DNA of 64,000 nt, taken from contig JAUNBK010000001.1 in the NCBI GenBank assembly GCA_030527105.1, forward strand, positions 1-64,000, written 5' to 3'. The translations under genes and the position numbers were made by a program. Source of the DNA: Planctomycetia bacterium. GTDB lineage: Bacteria; Planctomycetota; Planctomycetia; Pirellulales; Thermoguttaceae. The notes below the pieces were generated by a model, which made no database searches, was not told where the DNA came from, and saw only the letters and a list, made by a program, of their open reading frames with translations. Shown one piece after another: positions 24,238 to 34,213 of the stretch. The first letter of the stretch is position 1, and each line of letters starts with the position of its first letter.

Positions 24238-26832
24238 ATGGGTTTGAATGATATGTTCTCAGATGCGTTTAAGCGTCTTAATAAAATAGAACAGGATGTT
24301 TCCTATACAACAGACGCATCCGTGTCTGATCCGATGAATATACGAACCAGCCAGATAGCGAATACTGGCAATTCTGGAGTAAATGTCTATGTCGGAACTA
24401 TCACGGATACGTGCCCGTCGATGCACGCATACCGTGTATCTGTGCCCGGAGCAGGTATCTATGTATGCGGTGTGTGCAGTTTTGCTGGAGGCGACACTCG
24501 CGTTAGTGCAGGGTACTCTCCAGGAGACCAGGTTATTATCATTAACTTGGCGGCAGATCAGGGTATTATACTTGCTAAAATGCCAGATGTCGCAGAGTAC
24601 GGTTCCGCAGAGCCTAGAACATGGGTAGGTTTGTCGGATAGTTATAAAGCGGACGCACTACAGAAATCCTATACAACATCATCAGGAGATAAAGTATATT
24701 CTCCATCCTATACTTCAGGGTCGCCTGTAAATAATACAGACGTAGGTGAGTTTATTGCAGGAGGCATACAAGGAACGCAAATTTTTGTAGACCCTTATAT
24801 GGCTTATATGCGATCTACGGATATGACAGGTGTATGGGCGTTTGTAGAAGATGCCATGTTACGTGTAGGAGGGCATAATTATCAACATATCACAGCTGGA
24901 AGTTATTCAGAGCAATTCAATGACAATGGGGAATGGATAAGCTATACAGGCTATGCGGCTAATTCGTGGGAACCTTACGGTTACTACACAAAACCTTCTA
25001 AAGTTATCAAGACAGAAGATACGTGGTATAATTCCGAAGAACCTTCTGCTTTCTGGGAGCCGGAGAATAAAGAATTATTGCCGTGGTATCGTTATGCGGA
25101 GTATAAAGGTTATCCAGGTATGCAAAGTTATGTATTTGCGGCTCCTGAAAGTAAAAATGAACGAACAGGCAAAGAAATGGATATGCTTGGCTTGTCGCAA
25201 GTAACACAGTTAGCTGATGGGTTTGTAGGTGTATCCTCTGCCAAGGGTATTTCATTAACAAAACGGTCTGTATTTCCTGCAATACAGAAGCTGAAATCGC
25301 CAGATGATCCTGAGGGCGACACGGCAGATAATTACGATTTTGAGCATTCCGGCTTCAAACACAAAGGAGAGCCGGATTATACAGCGACGGATACCGCCAA
25401 AGTAATGCAGTCCACAATGGGTGTATTGGATTACAGTACTTACACTTCTAACTATAAATCACTATATCCGTTTTTGTATCACAGTAAAGATTATGCGGTT
25501 GTTGAGAATTCTGAGATACCTGTAGCGCCTGTCAATTGGAGTAAATGTGTACAACAGTTACAATCAAAGCAGTACGCAGATCCGCCAGAAACTTACACTC
25601 GTGATATTGATGGGGAAGAACATAAGTTTTATATTGCTGAGGCGGGTTTTCATTTATTGCCGGATGGTGGTGTCATGATTCATGATGGCTATGGCGCTGC
25701 CATAACTATGTCTGGTGGGAATATAACTCTGACTGCTCCCGGAGATATTTCCATCAGACCCGGCAGGACTGCTGATATTTGGGCTGGGAAAGATATTATT
25801 CTTAAATCTAAAAAAGCTGTGGATGTCTCTTCCACGGAGTCTTCTGTACGTATCAAAGCGGAAAGAAACCTGGAAATGCTCGGAGGAAACTGTGGGTCTG
25901 GAGCAGGTGTGGTTATTGAGAGTAAGAGTCACGGAGATTACGATTTTGCCCCTGGAGGGGATAAAGTTACTACGAATGGTATTGTTCTAAAATCCGAAAA
26001 CGGTGTTGTTGCCGCTCTTGGCGGTACTGTATATGTAAACGCCAGTAAACGAGGATCAGGTATTTTGTTGGATTCTGGCAATGGCACTCGACCTATTTAT
26101 ACAGCGTCTAACATAAAGCAGGATTATGTGAAAAGTCGTCATGATCTTGTTTTTGGTGATGTGTCTAATGGTCGTGTATATGCGACACAGACTTCTACAC
26201 GGTACGAGTCAACGTTTCCAGGTAATATTTCATGTAATGGTACAACGACAACAAAAGGTTCTTTGTATGTGGATGGTTATATTATGGGAGGGAAGCACAT
26301 TGCTACTAAACAGGCAGAATCTAACCCTTATGTGAGTCCTTTGAAAGACAAAGCGGCTACTGCATTCGATACGGTCGTTCGCGACTCTGTAGAAAGAATT
26401 ACAAAAGACAGACCTAATGAGGTGAAAGATACTCATTCTTCCAATATAAAACCCTCTTTTTATGCTGCAAAAAAAATCGGAAACGCAGATACTATAGAGC
26501 AGACAGAGTTTAGTTTTCGACGCGATGATGAATTAGACTTGACGGATTACAGAGTATATGCCAGTTTTTGGCAAACGGTAAGTCCTGACGCTGGAACAGT
26601 ATGGAAAGAAAAGCAGGTTAAAACGTATTCTGGTGAGGGAACGTATCCTTATCCAGGTAAAAAATATACAGAGGATGAGGATTGTTTTGTAATACAACCT
26701 CTTAAATTATATAAAAATGGTATAGCGGTCGATAGGTGGGAGCAGAACTCTCCATCAGAAGTCTATTCCGAACCGGAGTATGCTGAGCCGCAAAGTAAGA
26801 AACTGGAGCAATATCGTATTACAGGAGCATGA
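24238..26832 (+). CDS. Tail spike / baseplate central needle protein (gp5/VgrG-like)
   Basis: 864 residues from ATG 24238, directly after the previous stop. N-terminal helix (1-30), then an OB-fold-like beta domain (about 45-125, with VYVGTITDTCPSMHAYRVSV). After a long middle region comes a beta-helix-like stretch (about 475-640), with repeats such as DGGVMIHDGYGAAITMSGG, NITLTAPGDISIRP and ADIWAGKDIILKSKKAVDVS. This is the pattern of T4 gp5-C and VgrG spikes. The C-terminal 200 residues are mixed. No lysozyme motif is evident. It would form the membrane-piercing tip of the contractile tail. Confidence 0.72.
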   Translation: MGLNDMFSDAFKRLNKIEQDVSYTTDASVSDPMNIRTSQIANTGNSGVNVYVGTITDTCPSMHAYRVSVPGAGIYVCGVCSFAGGDTRVSAGYSPGDQVIIINLAADQGIILAKMPDVAEYGSAEPRTWVGLSDSYKADALQKSYTTSSGDKVYSPSYTSGSPVNNTDVGEFIAGGIQGTQIFVDPYMAYMRSTDMTGVWAFVEDAMLRVGGHNYQHITAGSYSEQFNDNGEWISYTGYAANSWEPYGYYTKPSKVIKTEDTWYNSEEPSAFWEPENKELLPWYRYAEYKGYPGMQSYVFAAPESKNERTGKEMDMLGLSQVTQLADGFVGVSSAKGISLTKRSVFPAIQKLKSPDDPEGDTADNYDFEHSGFKHKGEPDYTATDTAKVMQSTMGVLDYSTYTSNYKSLYPFLYHSKDYAVVENSEIPVAPVNWSKCVQQLQSKQYADPPETYTRDIDGEEHKFYIAEAGFHLLPDGGVMIHDGYGAAITMSGGNITLTAPGDISIRPGRTADIWAGKDIILKSKKAVDVSSTESSVRIKAERNLEMLGGNCGSGAGVVIESKSHGDYDFAPGGDKVTTNGIVLKSENGVVAALGGTVYVNASKRGSGILLDSGNGTRPIYTASNIKQDYVKSRHDLVFGDVSNGRVYATQTSTRYESTFPGNISCNGTTTTKGSLYVDGYIMGGKHIATKQAESNPYVSPLKDKAATAFDTVVRDSVERITKDRPNEVKDTHSSNIKPSFYAAKKIGNADTIEQTEFSFRRDDELDLTDYRVYASFWQTVSPDAGTVWKEKQVKTYSGEGTYPYPGKKYTEDEDCFVIQPLKLYKNGIAVDRWEQNSPSEVYSEPEYAEPQSKKLEQYRITGA

Positions 26833-26833
26833 T

Positions 26834-27913
26834 ATGGAAAATGTAGATTATGATGAGTTGGATTTGAGTATTCTGGAATGTAACGTACATCTGAATAGTG
26901 AACACCCGGAAAACGTACCTCAAGTGGTAATGCCTGGCACACTGGATTTGCTGAAATCTGTCGGATGGGAAGAAGGGCAGAAAATACCTGGAGGATTGTC
27001 GAAGTATTTGTCTGCTGTACTGGAGATTCTTGGATTGTCTGCAACAAAGAAAAACATCAAACTGGTTATGTCCAATAAAACGGTGCAACATTCACTTAGA
27101 ACCAAGTTGCAAAATATGAGGGATTTGCAAAACATAGATAATATAGCTAGACAAGCTGCTTCTGATATTACCAATATTGACCCATCTAATATGACCGATG
27201 CGCAGGAGGAGATATTTAATGTTGCCATGTCTAAAGTATTGCAGGACACGCATAAAGATTTGACATCTATAGATATAAAACCTGTAACGCCGGATAAGAA
27301 GGCGGTAAGCGAAGAACAATCAACAGAACCAGAGCAAGAGGAATCCAGCAAAGAATCTGTAGATGTGTTATCGCATCACTATTGTCCATGTTGCCACTGG
27401 AACTTGGATAAGGAATATCCTGAGGATGCGATAACAGAGAGTGATGAGAAGGCGTATCTGGCCTATATTCTCGGAGGGAGTACGTTTTATAAGACTTATT
27501 CTATATGGAATGACGCTGCAAGGGTTACTTACCATGTTTTAACGACAGAGGAAGAAGAGCAGATACAGGACCAGATAACTCGTGATTATCACAGTGGCAA
27601 GTGTAATCTGGTTTACCAGATGCACGCACTGGAGTCAAAATATAAAACAGCTTTGTCGGTTGATAGTGTTGTATTTACACAGGGAAGCATAACTTCTCCC
27701 AGGTTGCCTAGGTGGAATAGTAGTATTATTCAACCAGAGGAAGGACAGACTCGTATAGAGGCGTTCTATACACAAGGATTTTGTAAAACGTTTCCTGCAA
27801 AAACGTTACAAGATCAGCTTATCACTAAGTGGAGGGTATTTCAAAACCAGCTTACGTTGCTGGAGCATAGGCTGTTCTCTAAGGATTTTTGGGAAGGGCT
27901 GACCATGCAATGA
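26834..27913 (+). CDS. Zinc-ribbon tail/baseplate assembly protein
   Basis: 359 residues from ATG 26834 (CAGGAG upstream). It is mostly helical with a Glu/Ser-rich linker (about 165-190) and a zinc-ribbon-like HHYCPCCHWNLD near 192-204. It lies between the spike and the tape-measure candidate, where T4-like phages encode gp26/gp51-type baseplate hub assembly factors with similar Cys motifs and others encode tail chaperones. Either role would fit; I prefer hub assembly. Confidence 0.5.
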   Translation: MENVDYDELDLSILECNVHLNSEHPENVPQVVMPGTLDLLKSVGWEEGQKIPGGLSKYLSAVLEILGLSATKKNIKLVMSNKTVQHSLRTKLQNMRDLQNIDNIARQAASDITNIDPSNMTDAQEEIFNVAMSKVLQDTHKDLTSIDIKPVTPDKKAVSEEQSTEPEQEESSKESVDVLSHHYCPCCHWNLDKEYPEDAITESDEKAYLAYILGGSTFYKTYSIWNDAARVTYHVLTTEEEEQIQDQITRDYHSGKCNLVYQMHALESKYKTALSVDSVVFTQGSITSPRLPRWNSSIIQPEEGQTRIEAFYTQGFCKTFPAKTLQDQLITKWRVFQNQLTLLEHRLFSKDFWEGLTMQ

Positions 27914-28254
27914 TGATACGGTCTGCCGCGTTACGCGGTCTGGATTACAGTCATGGCAGCCCTAAAACACGTCAATACTGGGACAGGATTCATCTAATTA
28001 CCAATGATTTGCAATCCCTGAATTGCAGTATTGTAACTTTTTTTGATGCGATGTATTTAATAGGAACAGTTGATCCTTCCGACAGTCAAGAAATCCTACG
28101 CCAGAAAAGAGATAAATTAACAGATTATTTGCATTGTATAGTAGACAAGTCTGCCTCTGAGACACCAAGTGGTGTAGGCGATCCGACTATACAACGACTT
28201 ATTAAAATTCTGGATGAGATTAAAAGTACACATGAGATAGATAATAATGAGTAG
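27910..28254 (+). CDS. Small phage tail protein, possible assembly chaperone
   Basis: 114 residues from ATG 27910, which overlaps the previous stop (ATGATG); GGAAGGG lies just upstream. Helical and soluble, with a Cys-bearing helix (DYLHCIVDKSASETPS). Directly before, and overlapping by eight bases, the tape-measure candidate. Position suggests a tail assembly chaperone. Family not recognised. Confidence 0.5.
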   Translation: MMIRSAALRGLDYSHGSPKTRQYWDRIHLITNDLQSLNCSIVTFFDAMYLIGTVDPSDSQEILRQKRDKLTDYLHCIVDKSASETPSGVGDPTIQRLIKILDEIKSTHEIDNNE

Positions 28255-31200
28255 TTCTTTTACATTACAGTTGGGAGCGTCTGCGGACGCCTACGGTTTG
28301 CCGGACAAGTTGTCATTCGGGGAATCTAAGAGCGGTAGTGCTTTTAAGTGGATAGAAGAACAACGAAAAGTGCTTGATAATGATTTAAGTTACTACTCAA
28401 AAGGTTATTTTGAGGCGAAAGTTGCTCTGTGTGACCTTGTAATTAAAAAAGCAACTTTTGCTTTTCAACAGTATCAAGCACAACACAGTTCCGATGCTGA
28501 TACAACAAAGACTGTCGTATTTAATGCCTGGCTTGCAGAGATGAACTCACTAAAGAATGAGTTTAACAGGGCTAGTTTTAATGATAGTGTACAAGAAGAT
28601 GACGGAACATCGGAATTGATCGGCAGAGGTTTTTACAATGCAGATACAAGAGAGTTGTTTGTTAATGAGCCAGGTAATGTGCAATACGGTACACTACAAG
28701 GAGATCAGTACGTATTGCGCAGGCTATCCGGGCGTAAAGCCAATGACCCGGAAAGTGTAGCAGCGTTCGATCTTGCAAACCGTAATATAGCATCTGCGTA
28801 TGATTCTTTTTCCACATATGGTGTATCTTCTCTAAATGATGCTGTCAAGGCAGATATTGCTTCCGCTGCTGGAGGTCTTAGAGGGTATCAGAAAGTTCCT
28901 GACAGATATTCTGATGAAGAGATAGCCGCTACGTTAAGCAATGCTGTCACAGAGGCTGCTACTGTACGTCATTTGGAAGATACCAGCGATACAAAGAGTT
29001 CCGAGTATGTGGAAGCCAGACAACGGCTTGACGGGCTGTCTGCTACATTGGCCTCTCATAGATTAGGTATCTCTACAGATACGTTCAAAAAATTAAAACC
29101 AGAGTCCAAACATCAGATCGTTACACAGTTTGCACGAGATGTATTACGTGTGGAAGATTATAATAGCAGACAGACGAAATTTACAGATAATCAGGATTTG
29201 CTGGACAGTGTTTTATCGTTTTTTACTGTCAAACCAAGGTTGTTATATTCTCCAGTATACAATCAGACGACGTTATATGATTTAGGTCGTTATGACAAGA
29301 GCACAGAGGCGTATGGTGCGTTGTCGGAAATAGCAGATTCGTCTGCGTCAGAATTGCTGTCGAAGACATTTAGACGTTTTGGTCTGGATATAGAACCTGA
29401 TTTGATTGCACCTATGTTACGTCCCATCCGCAAGGTATTTGCCTCTGGTAAATGGAGGCAACAGATGGCTGGTTCTGAGGTAGACCCTGCTCTTTTGGAT
29501 ATGATAGAAAGAGAGGTATCGGCAGCTTTATATGGTACAGACGGCAATCTGAGCCAGATATATGATGTTTTGACATCTTTTGTCGTCAATAAAGATGACT
29601 TTGATTCGATGTATAAAGTAACTATGGCTATGCCAGAACTCTCACAGGGGATCAGTTATCGGGATATTGCCAGAACTTTGAGACACCAGGCATTTTCTCA
29701 AGGAAGAGATTTTGTAGCGAGTGCAGGACGACGAAGTATGTCTGCCTTGAGGCAGTATCAAACAGATGATCGCATGGATGAGATTAAACAATATATTGTA
29801 GATTCTCTGGATTCTGATCGGTTGGATACTGCTGTGGATTTAAGGAGTGGAGAGTTTTTAGTGTTACAGGACTCTATTCGCGGTATTCGTGAGCAAGATA
29901 AGAATATATCTTACACGGATATGGCGACGCGATTAAGTACTGTGGCTGGAAAGAGAATTTCTGAGAAACAGGCAAAAGAGTTTGAAAGGCTTGCAAGTAT
30001 TCAATATGTCACAGGTAGGTTATCTGAGAGTCCGGCTTTAACGTTGGAAGATATACAAAAAGAATCACCTTTCAGAATAACTGAGGATATTCTTAATGAT
30101 AGTAGAGCTTTGTTTTCTAACAGAAAGCAGGCTCTTGTTATGCTTGACTGGTTAGCACGCGCAGGGGACGACAAGACAGCGGAAGAACTTAAAGAGTTCG
30201 TAAAAACCAATATGCAGACACCGGATTCTCAAGGGCGAATGGAGACATTTGACGAGAATGTATATACTGCCATACTAGACCGTCTGGCTCAAGGAGTGGG
30301 TGCCGTTGAGACAGGAAGACAGATATATTCTGCTGCCAATAAATATGTTACGTTGGAGAATATGGCAAAGTCTGTAGGCGGTTACAGGGAGCTTGTGCAG
30401 GCGTCAGGAGGTTCTGTATCGGCAATGGATGCCTGGATTACGGCTGTGTTTGGTAATCAGCAGTACAGGTATCAGGATGCGGATATTATGCTTGCTGCGG
30501 CTATGCCTCTACAAACAGCATTTGAAACACGTACCAGCATGACAGATATGATTCGTATGTTTGGTGCTACCAGTAATTTTATGCAAAAGAATGGTACGGA
30601 TAGTGTATTTACTCCTCTTGCCAATACGCTGGCTTCTTCTCTGTATCAGGCACGCTATGCACAAATGCAAGAATCAGGAATGCCTATTGATAAGGCAAGA
30701 TTAGCAGCAGAGACAGCGGAAGTGTCTGCTAGTGTCGCGGGCGGAGTAGCCGTAAGAAATCTTGTGTTGCTGGATAAAGGACGCTTTGCAGAGGGGTCTG
30801 CTATGGCAGGCATACAGGAGCGTTACAGAGCGGGACGACTTACAGATGATGATAAAGCCCTACTGTCCGATTACTCTTTATTCAACGAGCAATATAGGCG
30901 GAGCGGAGGCCAGGAAGAGTATATGACGCAAGCCTCTGTGGAGGGTTTTGTCAGGGATATGTCAGCAGCAGAGGCTTCTCGTCTTGGGGTTACTGCGGCA
31001 TCTGTAGATAGTGCCAGGTATCTGGATGATTACAATGACATTATGCGTCGGTCGATCGATTCCGAGCGATCACAATGGAATCGTATAACAGAGGCGTATG
31101 CCGGTATAACAGGACTTGGTAATTATACGGCAGAGCAATTTATTTCCGATAGAGATAAGATTGCAAGACGTCTTGGAAGTACCCGACGAGCAACCGAGTT

Positions 31201-32089
31201 ACTGACTAATACAGGCAGTCCGTTAAGTGAGGAAGAGGCAAAACTGATTGGCGATAGCGCTCTTGTAGGTAGATTGCAGGCTATATCGAAAGCCAAAGAC
31301 TTTGCCGGACAAGATGTACGGGACGAGATAACATCATTACAGGCTAATATTAACAATCAGTATCGTTCTTATGTAGATATGTCGAATGAGGCGTATGACA
31401 GAGCCGTGGCTCTTGAGGATACTTCCAGAATAGAGACAGACAATCGTATACGTGCAGATATTATAAGCAGACTAAAAAACTCTAAAGCAGACCAGGCTAT
31501 CCTTTCTCGGTTTGCAGAAGAAGGTTTCCAAGCAGCGTTGAAAGCTGGGATGGGGGATAACTTACCGACTTCTAATGAACTTATAAAACAACTGGATAAC
31601 GCAGATGAGGCGTTTGTCCAAAGTATGACTCTGTCAGATTTTGATGACTTCTGGGCAGACGACAAATCGGAATCCTTAAGGCGTAGCTTGTTGGATGCGG
31701 CTGTAAACACAGGAATAGTATCTCCAACAAGTAATTTTGAGGAATTAAAGAGCGTTATCAGACGCCGCCCTGAAAAGGCTAGTTTGCTTAAAATAGAGTA
31801 CGAGCGGTCACAATCCAGTCGTACTTTAGCCACGGATTTTGTGCAGGCTTTAAGTGGTGATGATGGCGCACACGTAGTTACGCCAATATCAGATACAACA
31901 GGCGCGGCAGGTACAACTACAACAGTAGAACCTCTAACGCCTTCTGTAGAACCACCGACAGCGAGTACCGTAGGCGAGATACCTGTATCCAAAGCAGGCA
32001 GTACGGAGCCTCTTGGACCAAAGGGAGTTAAGACGGATCCCGTGTATGTCTATGTTTTGAATGGAGAGACTGTCACTGCGACAGCTTAA
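28247..32089 (+). CDS. Tape-measure candidate (long helical virion protein)
   Basis: 1,280 residues, the longest protein in the window. Nearly all helical and rich in Ala, Ser, Asp and Arg with repeated R/K-x-L/Y heptad-like spacing. No clear transmembrane segment. A Thr/Pro/Gly-rich tail lies near 1,215-1,280. It occupies the tape-measure slot between tail assembly genes and the hub gene. If so, a tail near 190 nm would follow from about 1.5 angstrom per residue. The absence of hydrophobic segments is atypical, so an internal virion protein is the alternative. Confidence 0.5.
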   Translation: MSSSFTLQLGASADAYGLPDKLSFGESKSGSAFKWIEEQRKVLDNDLSYYSKGYFEAKVALCDLVIKKATFAFQQYQAQHSSDADTTKTVVFNAWLAEMNSLKNEFNRASFNDSVQEDDGTSELIGRGFYNADTRELFVNEPGNVQYGTLQGDQYVLRRLSGRKANDPESVAAFDLANRNIASAYDSFSTYGVSSLNDAVKADIASAAGGLRGYQKVPDRYSDEEIAATLSNAVTEAATVRHLEDTSDTKSSEYVEARQRLDGLSATLASHRLGISTDTFKKLKPESKHQIVTQFARDVLRVEDYNSRQTKFTDNQDLLDSVLSFFTVKPRLLYSPVYNQTTLYDLGRYDKSTEAYGALSEIADSSASELLSKTFRRFGLDIEPDLIAPMLRPIRKVFASGKWRQQMAGSEVDPALLDMIEREVSAALYGTDGNLSQIYDVLTSFVVNKDDFDSMYKVTMAMPELSQGISYRDIARTLRHQAFSQGRDFVASAGRRSMSALRQYQTDDRMDEIKQYIVDSLDSDRLDTAVDLRSGEFLVLQDSIRGIREQDKNISYTDMATRLSTVAGKRISEKQAKEFERLASIQYVTGRLSESPALTLEDIQKESPFRITEDILNDSRALFSNRKQALVMLDWLARAGDDKTAEELKEFVKTNMQTPDSQGRMETFDENVYTAILDRLAQGVGAVETGRQIYSAANKYVTLENMAKSVGGYRELVQASGGSVSAMDAWITAVFGNQQYRYQDADIMLAAAMPLQTAFETRTSMTDMIRMFGATSNFMQKNGTDSVFTPLANTLASSLYQARYAQMQESGMPIDKARLAAETAEVSASVAGGVAVRNLVLLDKGRFAEGSAMAGIQERYRAGRLTDDDKALLSDYSLFNEQYRRSGGQEEYMTQASVEGFVRDMSAAEASRLGVTAASVDSARYLDDYNDIMRRSIDSERSQWNRITEAYAGITGLGNYTAEQFISDRDKIARRLGSTRRATELLTNTGSPLSEEEAKLIGDSALVGRLQAISKAKDFAGQDVRDEITSLQANINNQYRSYVDMSNEAYDRAVALEDTSRIETDNRIRADIISRLKNSKADQAILSRFAEEGFQAALKAGMGDNLPTSNELIKQLDNADEAFVQSMTLSDFDDFWADDKSESLRRSLLDAAVNTGIVSPTSNFEELKSVIRRRPEKASLLKIEYERSQSSRTLATDFVQALSGDDGAHVVTPISDTTGAAGTTTTVEPLTPSVEPPTASTVGEIPVSKAGSTEPLGPKGVKTDPVYVYVLNGETVTATA

Positions 32090-32099
32090 TGGAGCTAAT

Positions 32100-32573
32100 A
32101 TGACGCAATCTGTTTTACTGAAATCCACTCCAGGGAGTGCAAGTTATACCCAGGCAGATAATCCTTTGTTTACATTACATGTACGCACAGGGGATTCTGA
32201 CATGGATGAACTGCTTGAGAAGGGTAAATACATCGTTACCGCTATCAAAATAGGTGAAAATGATAATTTGCAGGCGGTATGTACCCTTGGTTCCGATATA
32301 TACTATTATCTTACAGGTACCACCCCTGTTACTATGGAATTATCTGGTGTATTGTATTTTCCAGGTTGTGATGGACAAGATGCAAGTACGTTTGTGAGTG
32401 CAATCAAAAATACTTGGGATACATACCGCGTAAGTAAGTATAAGAAACCTATCCGTTTGTTGCTTGATGAAGTTGGTTATTGGTTCTACTTACAAAGCGC
32501 ACAATGGAATCCCGTCTCTGCGTCAAGTGAGTTGACAACTTTCTCCTTACGAGGAATAGGGGAACGCAAATGA
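32100..32573 (+). CDS. Tail/baseplate protein upstream of the hub
   Basis: 157 residues from ATG 32100 (GGAG upstream). Beta-rich (TLHVRTGDSD, YIVTAIKIGENDNLQAVCTL) with a central PGCDGQDASTF. It overlaps the hub candidate by four bases. In Mu-like order this slot holds a protein linking tape measure and hub. No motif is decisive. Confidence 0.5.
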   Translation: MTQSVLLKSTPGSASYTQADNPLFTLHVRTGDSDMDELLEKGKYIVTAIKIGENDNLQAVCTLGSDIYYYLTGTTPVTMELSGVLYFPGCDGQDASTFVSAIKNTWDTYRVSKYKKPIRLLLDEVGYWFYLQSAQWNPVSASSELTTFSLRGIGERK

Positions 32574-34213
32574 ATTTTAGGGCATTAAAGGTCTCTCTGT
32601 GTAAGTTGCAGGGGGATAACCCCTCTAAAGCCTCCAGAGGGGAGTTTATCGGAGAGATTATCAGTGCTGCATTGCACTGGTCTCTGAACACAATACCTAC
32701 TGCTACAGTAGTACTGCCGCTAGGCGTTAAACTGACGAGCGATGCGACAAAACCTGAATCTTCTTATGTGTATGCAAAGATAATGCCTCTTATTATGCAC
32801 AGAGAGCCGGTTGGTCTGTTTTTAGATATTGAGGTACCGGAGCACGATACACATAATATAGACAATAGAGAACTTCCCTATAATAAACGAATTTGTATCT
32901 TTAAGGGATACATGGATATGCCTGCTATCCAGCTTGGTACGACTAATACATATATGCAGGTACAGCTGACTCACTGGCTGTGCGATACTGCCATTTTCCC
33001 TCTGCTTCACAGGCTGTCACACCCGGAAAATCCTATGGATTACGCTACACATGCCATGTACGGAATTGGCAGTGTAGATACTTTTTCAAGCTCCAGTAAC
33101 GGATTTAATTGGATTCCAATAATTGATGACATACACAAACATATTGAGGGCGGTAAAGTATTCACAGCGATCAAAACTACATTTCAGCATTTCATAACGG
33201 AAGGTAACACCAAATTATCGGATAAAGACCCTGGACACATATCGACTGATTTATTAAACAGAGAACAGTATGCTCTGGATAGTATTATAGAAGACAGTTC
33301 CGCTACGCTGTCAGAAGCCTTAACAGGAAATGAAATACGGCTTTCTATACATAATATACTTGCAAATAAAGAAGCGGAAAAGGGGTATTATGCGACTCCA
33401 TGGAGAAAACTTACAGGACAGTTGTTGCCCCTGTTTTTATTGTCGTGTGTGCCTATGGTAGATAAGGTTATGGTTATACCATCTCCAGGAATTGCCATGA
33501 AGTCGATTAATCCTAAGATTATCAAAACAGATAGCATAGTGCATTATTCCTCTTCTAAAAAATTGTCAGATACATTAGGGTATATGATAGCTGCTCCTAA
33601 CGCTTCCATGTTCTCACGTGTCAATCGTACCAATATAAATACAGTATTACTGGCCTCAAAATACCCTGAACAACCAAAACCAGGTGTTGGAAAAGTATGC
33701 AATATACCTGCATGGATCGTACCTCCAATGCTGTCTAATACGGTACCTGAAACGGAGATCAGGGCAACCTCTGAAGATGCTGTTTCTATAGCAGAGCAGG
33801 ATAATAAGGAGCAGGAAGATAAGATAAATAAACAAATAGATGTAGCTACAGACTGGATTAAGAAATACACAGCTACTATGTATGGTTTGGAGGTTTTAAG
33901 ATACAATTCTGCCAATATACGAACGGTGTTACGTTTTGATTTGTTGCCTGGCTCTGTTATATGTATAGAGGAGGTGTCGGATATATTGGCAAAAGAAGAG
34001 GCAGTACCGAAACAATATGGAACAATTGCGGAGACCGTTATTTCGCTGTCTAATAATGGCGTTTCTACGGATATTAAGGTTATCAATATGCGTACTGAGG
34101 AGCAGTTAAAAGACGAGGACATTACACCATCCGGCAATCTGGTATATAGCTCTGCGTGGAATGCTGTTGATAGTTACTTATATTCAGATGAGGAGGAGTT
34201 AACAAATGGCTAA
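32570..34213 (+). CDS. Baseplate hub candidate (gp27/gp44-like)
   Basis: 547 residues. The first 190 are beta-rich, with HWSLNTIPTATVVLPLGVKL resembling the opening strands of hub proteins that carry a tail-tube-like fold. Later parts are mixed, with a KQY/E-rich helix (about 400-430). It lies after the tape-measure candidate and in the same operon as the spike it would hold. Overlaps the sigma-like gene by eight bases, which ties that gene to tail expression. Identification is by fold pattern and position only. Confidence 0.5.
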   Translation: MNFRALKVSLCKLQGDNPSKASRGEFIGEIISAALHWSLNTIPTATVVLPLGVKLTSDATKPESSYVYAKIMPLIMHREPVGLFLDIEVPEHDTHNIDNRELPYNKRICIFKGYMDMPAIQLGTTNTYMQVQLTHWLCDTAIFPLLHRLSHPENPMDYATHAMYGIGSVDTFSSSSNGFNWIPIIDDIHKHIEGGKVFTAIKTTFQHFITEGNTKLSDKDPGHISTDLLNREQYALDSIIEDSSATLSEALTGNEIRLSIHNILANKEAEKGYYATPWRKLTGQLLPLFLLSCVPMVDKVMVIPSPGIAMKSINPKIIKTDSIVHYSSSKKLSDTLGYMIAAPNASMFSRVNRTNINTVLLASKYPEQPKPGVGKVCNIPAWIVPPMLSNTVPETEIRATSEDAVSIAEQDNKEQEDKINKQIDVATDWIKKYTATMYGLEVLRYNSANIRTVLRFDLLPGSVICIEEVSDILAKEEAVPKQYGTIAETVISLSNNGVSTDIKVINMRTEEQLKDEDITPSGNLVYSSAWNAVDSYLYSDEEELTNG